The notes: generated by a model not told the origin, from the sequence alone. Counted from the stretch's first letter, positions 6,585 through 12,766 are shown. The stretch: 20,856 nucleotides of DNA from DAOTXN01 sp034435435 (GCA_034435435.1 DAOTXN010000117.1:1-20856); one strand, 5' to 3'. Numbers and translations: made by a program.

Positions 6585-7352
6585 GTGACCATTCGAGGCG
6601 TCATTTTTGATATGGGTTGGACCCTGGTAGATTTTGACGGCGACATCACTTCCTCTGAAGCCGAACGCGCCGCCGATATGGCCAGCGTGTTGCAAGAGCA
6701 CGGCTTTGCTGTGGACGGCATGGCCCTGTTTGACGACTATCGCAGCGCGGCGCGGGCCTTGTGGGAGGGCAGCGGCTGGTACGAATATCCGGCCAGCCTG
6801 GCCATGCTGCGCGCCTTGCGCCGCTGCCTCCCCCACGCAGACGCCGCCCGCCTGACCCGCGAGGTCACGGCGGCCAGCTTCAAGCGCGTCATCCCGCGTT
6901 GGCATGCCTACTCCGACACGCTCGCCACATTAGCGGCGCTGCGCCAGGCCGGTTATCGCCTGGGCTGCATCTCGAACACCAACGACGCCGATCACGTGTG
7001 GGGCATCATCGACGGCTGCGGGCTGCGCGACTGGCTGGCGCCCATCTACCTTTCGGCAGAAGTGGGCCTGCGCAAACCCCATCCCCGCCTGTTCCACATG
7101 GTGCTGGACCAGTGGGATATGTCGCCCGCACAGGCCGTCATGGTCGGCGACACGCTCAACGCCGACGTGCTGGGCGCACACCACGCCGGCATGCGCGGCG
7201 TGTGGATCGACCGCGGCCTGACCAATCCCTGGAGCCGCAATCAAGAGAGCCAGAACCATATCGTCCCTGACGCTACCCTTCACCACCTGGCCGAACTGCC
7301 GGCTGTGTTGATGAGATGGAATGACGAAGGACGAGGGACGAAGGACGAATAG
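6585..7352 (+). CDS. HAD-superfamily hydrolase (subfamily IA-like phosphatase)
   Basis: 255 aa from GTG 6585, preceded by GAAAGAGG. HAD motifs are visible in order: motif I FDMGWTL with nucleophile Asp9; motif II ISNT (Ser130-Asn131-Thr132); motif III Lys164 in GLRKPHPRLF; motif IV VGDTLNADVLGAHHAGM (Asp189, Asp194). The cap region lies between motifs I and II, as in subfamily I phosphatases such as phosphoglycolate phosphatase. Motif I has Gly11 where the usual second Asp stands, a variant known in many annotated HAD proteins but possibly affecting phosphatase activity. The last ten or so residues (NDEGRGTKDE) come from a dispersed repeat rather than the HAD fold. Substrate unknown; co-transcription with glycerate kinase suggests, without proving, a phosphorylated organic acid. 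Confidence 0.88.
   Translation: MTIRGVIFDMGWTLVDFDGDITSSEAERAADMASVLQEHGFAVDGMALFDDYRSAARALWEGSGWYEYPASLAMLRALRRCLPHADAARLTREVTAASFKRVIPRWHAYSDTLATLAALRQAGYRLGCISNTNDADHVWGIIDGCGLRDWLAPIYLSAEVGLRKPHPRLFHMVLDQWDMSPAQAVMVGDTLNADVLGAHHAGMRGVWIDRGLTNPWSRNQESQNHIVPDATLHHLAELPAVLMRWNDEGRGTKDE
7319..7350. repeat. Dispersed GACGAAGGACGA-type repeat, copy at the HAD C-terminus
   Basis: Imperfect tandem GGACGAA-type units. Its last 15 bases (7336-7350) match the glycerate kinase copy in the opposite orientation exactly. It supplies the final codons and, with TAG at 7350-7352, the stop of the HAD gene. Confidence 0.75.
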
Positions 7353-7363
7353 CGGGTGATGCC

Positions 7364-7939
7364 ATGACCGATACTTTGCAATTTGTGCGCGACCTGGCCG
7401 GGCGCTACAACCCTGAAGACGTGGCCCACATGGAGCACGATGCGCACCTGGCGACGACGCTCTTTCGCCTGACCCGCGTCCTGCACGAGTTACCCCAGGA
7501 ATACGAGGAATTGTTGGCATACGCCGCGCTGCTGCACGACATCGGCTACTTTTATGGCTACGATCAGCACCACAAAGACGCCTTTCGCATGATCGTGGCC
7601 GCCGACATCCCCGGCCTGGACGAGCGCGAAAAGACCATCGTGGCCCTGACGGCCCGCTATCATCGCGGCGGCAAACCCAAACCCACTCACCCCGGCTTCC
7701 GCGACCTGTCGCCCGAGGACCAGGACATCGTGACCCGGCTGGGGGCCATTCTGCGCTTCGCCGACGGCCTGGACCGCAGCCACACGGACGCCGTGCAAGA
7801 TGTAGAGTGCGAGATCGTCGGGAGCCACGTCATCCTGACCCTGCACCCCCGCCACGGCAACGAGCTTGAGCGTTGGGCGGGGTTGAAAAAGAGCCGGTTT
7901 TTCCAGGAGGTGTTTGGCGTGACGGTGGAGTTGAGGTAA
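7364..7939 (+). CDS. Stand-alone HD-domain phosphohydrolase resembling the Ppx/GppA C-terminal domain
   Basis: 191 aa, start ATG 7364 with a GGTGAT-like ribosome site, 11 nt after the HAD gene. HD-domain features: early His25 (VAHMEHDAHLATTLFRLT); the metal-binding pair His58-Asp59 in YAALLHDIGYF; His69-His70 in DQHHKDAF; then ALTARYHRGGKPKPTHPGF and ILRFADGLDRSH. The last two are characteristic of the C-terminal HD domain of exopolyphosphatase/pppGpp phosphatases (Ppx/GppA). The N-terminal actin-like catalytic domain of those enzymes is absent, so this is an isolated HD hydrolase, presumably acting on a nucleotide or polyphosphate; its substrate is not known. It ends just where the promoter for the next operon begins. 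Confidence 0.82.
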   Translation: MTDTLQFVRDLAGRYNPEDVAHMEHDAHLATTLFRLTRVLHELPQEYEELLAYAALLHDIGYFYGYDQHHKDAFRMIVAADIPGLDEREKTIVALTARYHRGGKPKPTHPGFRDLSPEDQDIVTRLGAILRFADGLDRSHTDAVQDVECEIVGSHVILTLHPRHGNELERWAGLKKSRFFQEVFGVTVELR

Positions 7940-7960
7940 CACCCGGTAATGTGCTATAAT
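7931..7960 (+). promoter_or_regulatory. Promoter of the MNT-HEPN operon
   Basis: TTGAGG (7931-7936), 18-nt spacer, perfect TATAAT (7955-7960). It overlaps the end of the HD-domain gene and lies about 60 nt before the nucleotidyltransferase start. Confidence 0.65.
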
Positions 7961-8018
7961 AGGTATTGATCGATATCAGCGAAAATGCAGCGATTTCTAA
8001 ACGGTGTAAAAGGAATCC

Positions 8019-8372
8019 TTGGCCGTGAAACGACTTGAAGATATTCAGTTGACACTCAATCAGGCTCAGGCGCTGGACCAACTTGAGCAAACATTGCATG
8101 ATCAATTCGACATAGAAGCTTTGATCTTGTATGGTTCTGTCGCGCGAGGTGAAGCAGATAGGGAATCAGACCTCGACCTGCTTGTTCTCACCACACGTCC
8201 TTTTCCCTCGCGCTTTGCCCGTCACGCTATCACCGACCTGGTATTCGAAGTCAATCTGTGCTACGGCACCAATTTGAGCACGCTAGTCGTTGATCGAGAA
8301 ACTTGGGAAACTGGCATAACGTCTGTGTTGCCACTGCACGACGAAATTCTTCAAGATGGCATTCCTCTATGA
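8019..8372 (+). CDS. MNT-type nucleotidyltransferase (antitoxin of a MNT-HEPN pair)
   Basis: 117 aa if started at TTG 8019 (AAAAGGA 4 nt upstream) or 115 aa from GTG 8025 (10 nt from the same site); both are possible. The minimal nucleotidyltransferase signature is present: LYGSVARGEADRESDLDLLV with Gly39-Ser40 and metal-binding Asp51 and Asp53. In the characterised type VII system MntA silences the HEPN toxin by transferring AMP groups onto it. This gene overlaps the HEPN gene by 4 nt (ATGA), the usual order and coupling. The third acidic residue expected after the Asp pair is probably in DLVFEVNL. Toxin-antitoxin function is inferred from family and context. Confidence 0.88.
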   Translation: MAVKRLEDIQLTLNQAQALDQLEQTLHDQFDIEALILYGSVARGEADRESDLDLLVLTTRPFPSRFARHAITDLVFEVNLCYGTNLSTLVVDRETWETGITSVLPLHDEILQDGIPL

Positions 8373-8770
8373 GTGAACGAGAACGGCGCGTCGAGATCGT
8401 ACGTTATTGGTGGTCGAAAGCTGAAGCGAGTTTGACCTCAGCCAGGCGAGAGTTTGACGCTGGTGCTCTAACCTTCGCCGCAAATCGTCTGTACTATTCC
8501 GCGTTCTATGCCGCGAGCGCAGCACTTTTCGAGCGCGAGTTATCGTTCAAAAAGCACGCTGGCGTTCGGGCTGCTTTTCACCGCGAGTTCGTCAGAACTG
8601 GTTTGCTGGACGTCGAATGGGGCAAGTTCTACGACCAGCTTTTTGAGGACCGTCAAGAAGGGGACTATATCGCTTTTGTCGCATTTGACCATGAATACAT
8701 CGCATCGCAATTGGCTCGCTGCGCTAATTTTCTGAGCGCACTGCGCCCGTTAATCGCCGCATTGCCCTAG
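8369..8770 (+). CDS. HEPN-domain protein (putative toxin of a MNT-HEPN pair)
   Basis: 133 aa from ATG 8369, overlapping the nucleotidyltransferase stop. The helical HEPN domain shows NRLYYSAFYAASAALF (39-54), FKKHAGVRAAFHREFVRTG (60-78) and DRQEGDYIAF (94-103). These are signatures of the PF05168/UPF0332-type HEPN family. Active HEPN RNases use an R-x4-6-H motif. Here the equivalent stretch reads R95-QEGD-Y100, the R...DY form of this subfamily, so RNase activity is less certain than in RX4HXY proteins; Tyr100 could be a modification target. Partner of the adjacent nucleotidyltransferase. The next gene starts 5 nt downstream. Confidence 0.87.
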   Translation: MSERERRVEIVRYWWSKAEASLTSARREFDAGALTFAANRLYYSAFYAASAALFERELSFKKHAGVRAAFHREFVRTGLLDVEWGKFYDQLFEDRQEGDYIAFVAFDHEYIASQLARCANFLSALRPLIAALP

Positions 8771-8775
8771 ACACT

Positions 8776-9336
8776 ATGCCCCGGATAAAGATCCTCACTG
8801 TTATCGCTTCCTTATCTCTTCTCACCGCCTGCCGCAGCAATGCCCTCGAAATCACTGCCGCGCCGCTGCCTACAGTCACGCCCATCGCCCCCACCCCCAC
8901 GTCTGGTCCCATCACAATCAGCATTGACGGCGCGGTGGCGCAACCCGGCGACTACACCCTCCCCCCCGGCGGCCTGGCCGACGCCGCCCTGCGCGCCGCC
9001 GGCGGCCCGCTGGCCGACGCCGACCTGGAACGCATCAACCTGGCCCGTGAGCTGCGCGCCGGCGAGCGCGTGCACGTGCCCCGCGTGGGCGAAGTGCTGC
9101 CCACCCCCACCCCGTTCGGCCTCAGCGCCGACGGGCGGGTGGACCTCAACCTGGCCGACGCGGCCCTGCTGGAGACGCTGCCCAAAATCGGCCCCGTCAC
9201 CGCCCAAAACATCGTCGCCTACCGCGAGACCTACGGCCCTTTCGAGACCGTCGAGCAGATCCAGGAGGTCAAAGGCATCGGTCCGGCCACCTTTGCGGCC
9301 ATCCAGGAGCTGATCACCGTCGGCGCCGCACCGTAA
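8776..9336 (+). CDS. ComEA-like DNA-binding lipoprotein (SLBB + helix-hairpin-helix)
   Basis: 186 aa. A lipoprotein signal (LTVIASLSLLTAC, Cys19) is followed by a Thr/Pro linker. Residues about 46-100 form an SLBB-type domain (ISIDGAVAQPGDYTLPPG ... ERVHVPRVGE). A second Pro/Thr linker follows. Residues about 120-183 form paired helix-hairpin-helix motifs (LNLADAALLETLPKIGPVTA; QIQEVKGIGPATFAAI), the ComEA arrangement that binds double-stranded DNA during natural transformation. ComEA proteins are normally held by a transmembrane helix, so a lipid anchor is a variation. The gene starts 5 nt after the HEPN stop without a visible ribosome site, so it may be translated by read-on from that operon. 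No other competence gene is in the window. Confidence 0.87.
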   Translation: MPRIKILTVIASLSLLTACRSNALEITAAPLPTVTPIAPTPTSGPITISIDGAVAQPGDYTLPPGGLADAALRAAGGPLADADLERINLARELRAGERVHVPRVGEVLPTPTPFGLSADGRVDLNLADAALLETLPKIGPVTAQNIVAYRETYGPFETVEQIQEVKGIGPATFAAIQELITVGAAP

Positions 9337-9346
9337 TCACACCTGT

Positions 9347-9367
9347 CCGTCACTTCCCAAGTGACGG
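9347..9367. terminator. CCGTCACTT palindrome after the ComEA-like gene
   Basis: CCGTCACTT (9347-9355), loop CCC, AAGTGACGG (9359-9367): a perfect 9-bp stem 10 nt after the stop. No run of T follows (GCGCGTTAAAAA). It shares its arms with the palindrome at 10773-10805, so it is both a possible terminator and a dispersed repeat. Confidence 0.6.
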
Positions 9368-9383
9368 GCGCGTTAAAAACAGC

Positions 9384-9412
9384 TTGACGCCGACCCCCCT
9401 TCCGGGTAGAAT
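9384..9412 (+). promoter_or_regulatory. Promoter of miaB
   Basis: TTGACG (9384-9389), 17-nt spacer, TAGAAT (9407-9412), followed by the GAGGT ribosome site at 9433-9437 and the TTG start at 9446. Confidence 0.65.
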
Positions 9413-9445
9413 ACCTCCCACAAACCCGACCTGAGGTATCCGATT

Positions 9446-10789
9446 TTGAACTATTATCTGTGGACCATCGGCTGCCAGATGAACGACGCCGACTCGCAGC
9501 GCGTGGCGTCGGAGCTGGAAAAACTGGGCTATCGCTACGTGGAGCAGGCCGAACAGGCCGACATTGTGGTGCTCAACACCTGCGTGGTGCGCCAGCAGGC
9601 CGAGGACAAAATCTACGGGCGGCTAGGCTCGCTCAGGCCGCTCAAAGAGCAACGCCCCGAGGCCATCATTGGCTTGATGGGCTGCCTGGTGGGCGTGCGC
9701 GACCCCGGCCCGCTCGCCAAACGCTTCCCCTGGGTAGACGTGTTCATGCCCCCCTCCGACCCCGGCCCGCTGCTGGACTATTTGGCTGAGCGGGGCTTGA
9801 TGGACGCGGGGCAGGCCGTGGAACACAGCCGGGTGGCCCGCCGCCACCAGTTACAGGACCAGGTAGACGAGCTGCTGTTGCCGGCGCATCTGCAGGGCCA
9901 GCTCGTGGCGGCCAACGTCTCCGTGGTGTTGGGCTGCTCCCACGCCTGTACGTTTTGCATCATCCCCTACCGGCGCGGCGGCGAGCGCAGCCGGCGCGTG
10001 GGCGAAATCGTGGCCGAGGTGCGCTCGCTGGTGCAGCAGGGGATCAAAGAGGTCACGCTGCTGGGCCAGATCGTGGACCGCTATGGCAAAGACGTCCCCG
10101 ACGGCCCCACGCTGGCCGACCTGCTGCGGGCCGTGCACACGGTGGACGGGCTGGAACGTATCCGCTTTCTCACCAGCCATCCCAACTGGATGAGCGACGA
10201 GCTGCTGGATGCGGTGGCCGGGCTGCCCAAGGTGTGCGAGCACATCGAAGTGCCCGTGCAGGCCGGCGACGACGAGGTGCTGGAAACCATGAAGCGCGGC
10301 TACAGCGTGGCCGACTATATCCGGTTGATCGAGCGCATCCGCGAGCGCCTGCCGGGCGTCGCCATCAACACCGACGTGATCGTAGGCTTTCCCGGCGAGA
10401 GCGCGGCCGCCTTTGAGCGCACCTGCGAGCTGTTGGCCGAATTGCGCCTGGACAAGGCCCACATTGCCAAATATTCGCCCCGGCCGGGAACCGTGTCGGC
10501 CCGACGCATGGCCGACGACGTGCCGGCGGAAGAAAAGGAGCGTCGCCGCCGGACGCTGGACGAGCTACAACAAGGCATCGTCGCCGAGATCAACGCCCGC
10601 CTGTTGGGGCAGACGGTGGAGATTTTGGTCGAGGGCCAAAAGAAAGAAAAATGGTACGGGCGCACCCGTACCAACAAGCTGGTCTTTTTCGAGGACCATC
10701 AACGCGACTGGCTGGGCCAACTGATCCCGGTAGAGATCACTTGGACCGGGCCGTGGTCCATGCAAGGCCAACACGTGCCCGTCACTTGA
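9446..10789 (+). CDS. miaB: tRNA-2-methylthio-N6-dimethylallyladenosine synthase (methylthiotransferase MiaB)
   Basis: 447 aa from TTG 9446, with GAGGT about 8 nt upstream; no ATG or GTG lies close enough to do better. The enzyme adds a methylthio group to i6A37 of tRNAs reading UNN codons. Domains: N-terminal UPF0004 with the three auxiliary-cluster cysteines Cys10 (GCQMN), Cys46 (NTCVVR) and Cys80 (MGCLVG); radical-SAM core with CSHACTFCIIPYRRGGERSR (Cys164, Cys168, Cys171); C-terminal TRAM domain from about residue 375. GCQMN and EDKIYGRLG favour MiaB over MtaB or RimO. The last residues (HVPVT) and the stop are encoded by the left arm of a palindromic repeat (10773-10805), so the natural C-terminus has been slightly altered. 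Confidence 0.93.
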   Translation: MNYYLWTIGCQMNDADSQRVASELEKLGYRYVEQAEQADIVVLNTCVVRQQAEDKIYGRLGSLRPLKEQRPEAIIGLMGCLVGVRDPGPLAKRFPWVDVFMPPSDPGPLLDYLAERGLMDAGQAVEHSRVARRHQLQDQVDELLLPAHLQGQLVAANVSVVLGCSHACTFCIIPYRRGGERSRRVGEIVAEVRSLVQQGIKEVTLLGQIVDRYGKDVPDGPTLADLLRAVHTVDGLERIRFLTSHPNWMSDELLDAVAGLPKVCEHIEVPVQAGDDEVLETMKRGYSVADYIRLIERIRERLPGVAINTDVIVGFPGESAAAFERTCELLAELRLDKAHIAKYSPRPGTVSARRMADDVPAEEKERRRRTLDELQQGIVAEINARLLGQTVEILVEGQKKEKWYGRTRTNKLVFFEDHQRDWLGQLIPVEITWTGPWSMQGQHVPVT

Positions 10790-10805
10790 GAAGTGACGGG
10801 CACGT
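10773..10805. terminator. Perfect 15-bp palindrome between miaB and the ferredoxin gene
   Basis: ACGTGCCCGTCACTT (10773-10787), loop GAG, AAGTGACGGGCACGT (10791-10805). It covers the last codons and stop of miaB and ends 6 nt before the stop of the convergent ferredoxin gene. It could therefore act as a shared bidirectional terminator. The core CCGTCACTT arms recur at 9347-9367. Confidence 0.75.
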
Positions 10806-10810
10806 TGCAG

Positions 10811-11155
10811 CTACCGGGCGTCGTAGCCCGGACCTTCCTTGTAAAACTTGTAGTTGAATGCAATATCCTCGGTGAGGTCGAACACCTCGCCCCCATCGGC
10901 TGTCGTGCGGGCGCCGCCGTGTGGGACATATTCGACCCCCGCCCCTATAGTAAACGCGCCAGGCACTTCGTCCTCTGGGAAAATGGCCTCATACGGGCAT
11001 TCGGGCACACACGCGCCGCAGTCGATGCAGGTATCTGGGTCGATGTAGAACCAGGGCCACTCGCTTTCTGGCTGTCCCCCCACAATACATTCGACTGGAC
11101 ACACGTCTACACATGCGCTGTCGCGCAGGCACAAACGGGTAATGATGTGAGTCAT
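10811..11155 (-). CDS. Ferredoxin with [3Fe-4S]/[4Fe-4S] ligand pattern
   Basis: 114 aa. The start ATG at 11155 has AGGAGG 8 nt upstream, better than the in-frame codon further out. Eight cysteines: Cys9, Cys15, Cys19 and Cys23 (CLRDSACVDVCPVEC), then Cys43, Cys46, Cys49 and Cys53 (CIDCGACVPECP). Mapped onto the 7Fe ferredoxin pattern (Azotobacter FdI), Cys19/43/46/49 would bind a [4Fe-4S] cluster and Cys9/15/53 a [3Fe-4S] cluster, with Cys23 in the place of the free cysteine. The Cys9-Cys15 gap is 5 residues and lacks the extra Cys seen in Azotobacter. An acidic, aromatic C-terminal tail of about 55 residues follows. It acts as a cytoplasmic electron carrier; the redox partner is not indicated by neighbours. 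Confidence 0.88.
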   Translation of the reverse strand: MTHIITRLCLRDSACVDVCPVECIVGGQPESEWPWFYIDPDTCIDCGACVPECPYEAIFPEDEVPGAFTIGAGVEYVPHGGARTTADGGEVFDLTEDIAFNYKFYKEGPGYDAR

Positions 11156-11318
11156 GGCAATTTCCTCCTTAAAAGATGAATTGGAAAGGCTTGGCAAAAC
11201 AGAGTCGCGTCTTTTCCAGCGCCTCTTTTGTGTAGCGCAGCATCACTTGACCGATTTAGTCTATGGGGATAAGATGGAGCCGGGAATGTCATCCATCTCC
11301 CCTGGGCAAAGCGTTTTC

Positions 11319-11347
11319 ATTGTAGCCACTTTACCGGCCATTGTCAA
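11319..11347 (-). promoter_or_regulatory. Near-consensus promoter of the ferredoxin gene
   Basis: On the minus strand a perfect TTGACA (11347-11342), 17-nt spacer, TACAAT (11324-11319). The start codon is about 165 nt downstream, leaving an unusually long leader (11156-11312) in which no clear ORF or strong fold was seen. Confidence 0.7.
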
Positions 11348-11400
11348 GCCATGCTACGCGCTTGACCACATAAAAAACCAGCGCCCATCGCACGCCGAGC

Positions 11401-12294
11401 ATGAGTCAAACGACAGAACATCATCCCCCCATCAGTCCCTACCTGGGCATGGCCGTTGGCGTGGTCGTCGTCTCGACCGCCGCCCTGGCCATCCGCTATG
11501 CACAAAGGGAGGCGCCGTCGCTCAGCATCGCCGCCTGGCGACTGACGCTGGCCGCGCTGGTCCTCGCGCCCATCGCGCTCACGCGCCGCCGCGACGAGCT
11601 ATCCCGACTCACCCGCTCCGAACTGGCCCGCGCGGCCGTCTCGGGCTTTTTCCTGGCGCTGCATTTTGCCGCCTGGATCAGCTCGCTGGAATACACCTCG
11701 GTGGCGGCCTCGTCGGTGCTGGTCGCCACGAATCCCCTCTTTGTCGGCTTGCTGTCGCCGCTGCTGCTCCAAGAACGCATTGGCCGGTTGATGCTGGGCG
11801 GCATCTTGATCGCGTTTGCCGGCAGCGCCGTCATCGCACTGGGCGACGTGGGCAGCGGCAGCGATCCGTTGCTGGGGGATACGCTGGCCATGGCCGGCGC
11901 GGCCACGGCCGCGGGTTACATGATGATCGGGCGCACGTTGCGCCGCCAGCTTTCCCTGCTCACGTACATCTTTATCGTGTATGGCGTGGCGGCGCTGATC
12001 TTGCTGGTCGTGGCCTTGGGCAGCCGCCAGCCTATGTTCGATTTTGCGCCCTCCACTTACGGGTGGCTGTTTTTCCTGGGCCTCGGCCCCCAACTCATCG
12101 GACACTCATCGTTCAACTGGGCCTTGCGCTATCTGTCGGCGGCTTTTGTCACCGTGACGCTGTTGAGCGAGCCTATCGGCGCGTCGGTCTTGGCGTGGGT
12201 GCAACTCGGCGAGCCGCCGACCGGGCTGGAAGTGTTCGGCGGCGGACTTGTCCTGATCGGCATTACCGTCGCTTCCCGCGCCGAACGCGCCTGA
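11401..12294 (+). CDS. EamA-family (drug/metabolite transporter) membrane protein
   Basis: 297 aa with about ten hydrophobic helices in two EamA halves. The first half runs from MAVGVVVVSTAALAIRYA to the segment GGILIAFAGSAVIALGDV (about 16-150). The second runs from LLGDTLAMAGAATAAGYMMI to GGGLVLIGITVASRAE (about 158-295). Typical DMT signatures are present: SVAASSVLVATNPLFVGLLS, the segment LSAAFVTVTLLSEPIGASVLAW, and ERIGRLMLGG. Such proteins export metabolites or amino acids through the cytoplasmic membrane; substrate unknown. The ATG at 11401 has no good ribosome site, but the conserved hydrophobic start is right after it. Upstream, TTGACC near 11360 could be a -35, without a convincing -10. 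Confidence 0.88.
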   Translation: MSQTTEHHPPISPYLGMAVGVVVVSTAALAIRYAQREAPSLSIAAWRLTLAALVLAPIALTRRRDELSRLTRSELARAAVSGFFLALHFAAWISSLEYTSVAASSVLVATNPLFVGLLSPLLLQERIGRLMLGGILIAFAGSAVIALGDVGSGSDPLLGDTLAMAGAATAAGYMMIGRTLRRQLSLLTYIFIVYGVAALILLVVALGSRQPMFDFAPSTYGWLFFLGLGPQLIGHSSFNWALRYLSAAFVTVTLLSEPIGASVLAWVQLGEPPTGLEVFGGGLVLIGITVASRAERA

Positions 12295-12296
12295 CG

Positions 12297-12321
12297 TAGG
12301 ACAAGAGGGCATCTTGTTCTA
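12297..12321 (+). terminator. Hairpin between the EamA gene and the zinc-ribbon gene
   Basis: TAGGACAAGA (12297-12306), loop GGGCA, TCTTGTTCTA (12312-12321): a 10-bp stem with one G-T pair, right after the EamA stop. It lacks a T-run, so it may be a processing or weak termination hairpin. Confidence 0.45.
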
Positions 12322-12338
12322 CCCAAAAGGAGGTCAAA

Positions 12339-12533
12339 ATGTTGCAAATCCGTTGTCAAAAGTGTGGCTGGAGCTTTACGTTGGGGCAGACCGCCATCAA
12401 CCAGATCGTGGAAGAAATTCAAGAGAGCAATCCGACCCACTATACGGTAAACTGCCCCAAGTGCAGGCATGGCATAAAGGTACAGACCCGGAGAGTAAAA
12501 CGGGCCTATCGTCCTCCAACAACTCCTGAATAA
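12339..12533 (+). CDS. Small zinc-ribbon protein
   Basis: 64 aa, with a near-perfect AAGGAGGT ribosome site 5 nt before ATG 12339, implying strong translation. Two CxxC knuckles, Cys6/Cys9 (CQKCGW) and Cys39/Cys42 (NCPKCRHGI), should bind one Zn2+. Between them is a helical stretch (INQIVEEIQESNP) and after them a basic tail (KVQTRRVKRAYRPP). No enzymatic motif. Small zinc ribbons of this layout are often nucleic-acid-binding or protein-adaptor proteins, but nothing here tells which. It follows the EamA gene with a hairpin between them. Confidence 0.75.
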   Translation: MLQIRCQKCGWSFTLGQTAINQIVEEIQESNPTHYTVNCPKCRHGIKVQTRRVKRAYRPPTTPE

Positions 12534-12572
12534 GACACGCCGGCCGCCGAACGCTGCGTGCTGTGTGTTATT

Positions 12573-12703
12573 TCAGTGTGCGTCCTCTTCCTTTTGTGTC
12601 AGGAAGATAATGGGCACATCCCTGGCGCGCGGGTCGCTCTTTAGGCGCCGGCACACCTCGTACCCGTCTAGGCCGGGCAAAATGATGCCTAGCAGTCTGT
12701 CGG
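12573..12703 (-). pseudogene. Decayed response-regulator receiver fragment
   Basis: The minus strand reads SDRLLGIILPGLDGYEVCRR and continues LKSDPRARDVPIIFLTQKEE then DAH and a TGA stop (12575-12573). This is the middle of a CheY-like receiver domain (family pattern: D-L-x-L-L-D-I-x-L-P-G-L-D-G-Y-E-V-C-R-x-L-K). The phosphoacceptor Asp position holds Gly (LLG for LLD). The N-terminal third is missing, replaced by the repeat element at 12704-12766, and the C-terminal end stops early. No start codon or ribosome site is visible for it. It is best read as a gene remnant. Confidence 0.7.
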
Positions 12704-12766
12704 AGAGACGTAATTTAGCCCCTTGTGGGCGTCCAAAATGGGCAAAGCCCTATATTAGTCGTCTCT
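12704..12766. repeat. Folded repeat element with an outer stem and two inner hairpins
   Basis: Outer stem: AGAGACG (12704-12710) with CGTCTCT (12760-12766), continuing TAAT (12711-12714) with ATTA (12754-12757) after a 2-nt bulge. Inside are two hairpins: GCCCCTTGTGGGC (12718-12730) and GGGCAAAGCCC (12740-12750). The layout is like a small MITE or REP-type element. It lies exactly where the response-regulator homology stops. Confidence 0.6.

Noticed and set aside
11154..12299. 381-codon plus-strand frame over the EamA gene
   Set aside because: The EamA frame (11401-12294) has ten clear membrane helices; this one is Arg/His-rich and starts inside the ferredoxin ribosome site region.
12704..12766. 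tRNA or other standard RNA gene, suggested by the multi-stem fold
   Set aside because: No anticodon arm, no T-loop GTTCNA motif and stem sizes do not fit a tRNA; a repeat element explains it better.
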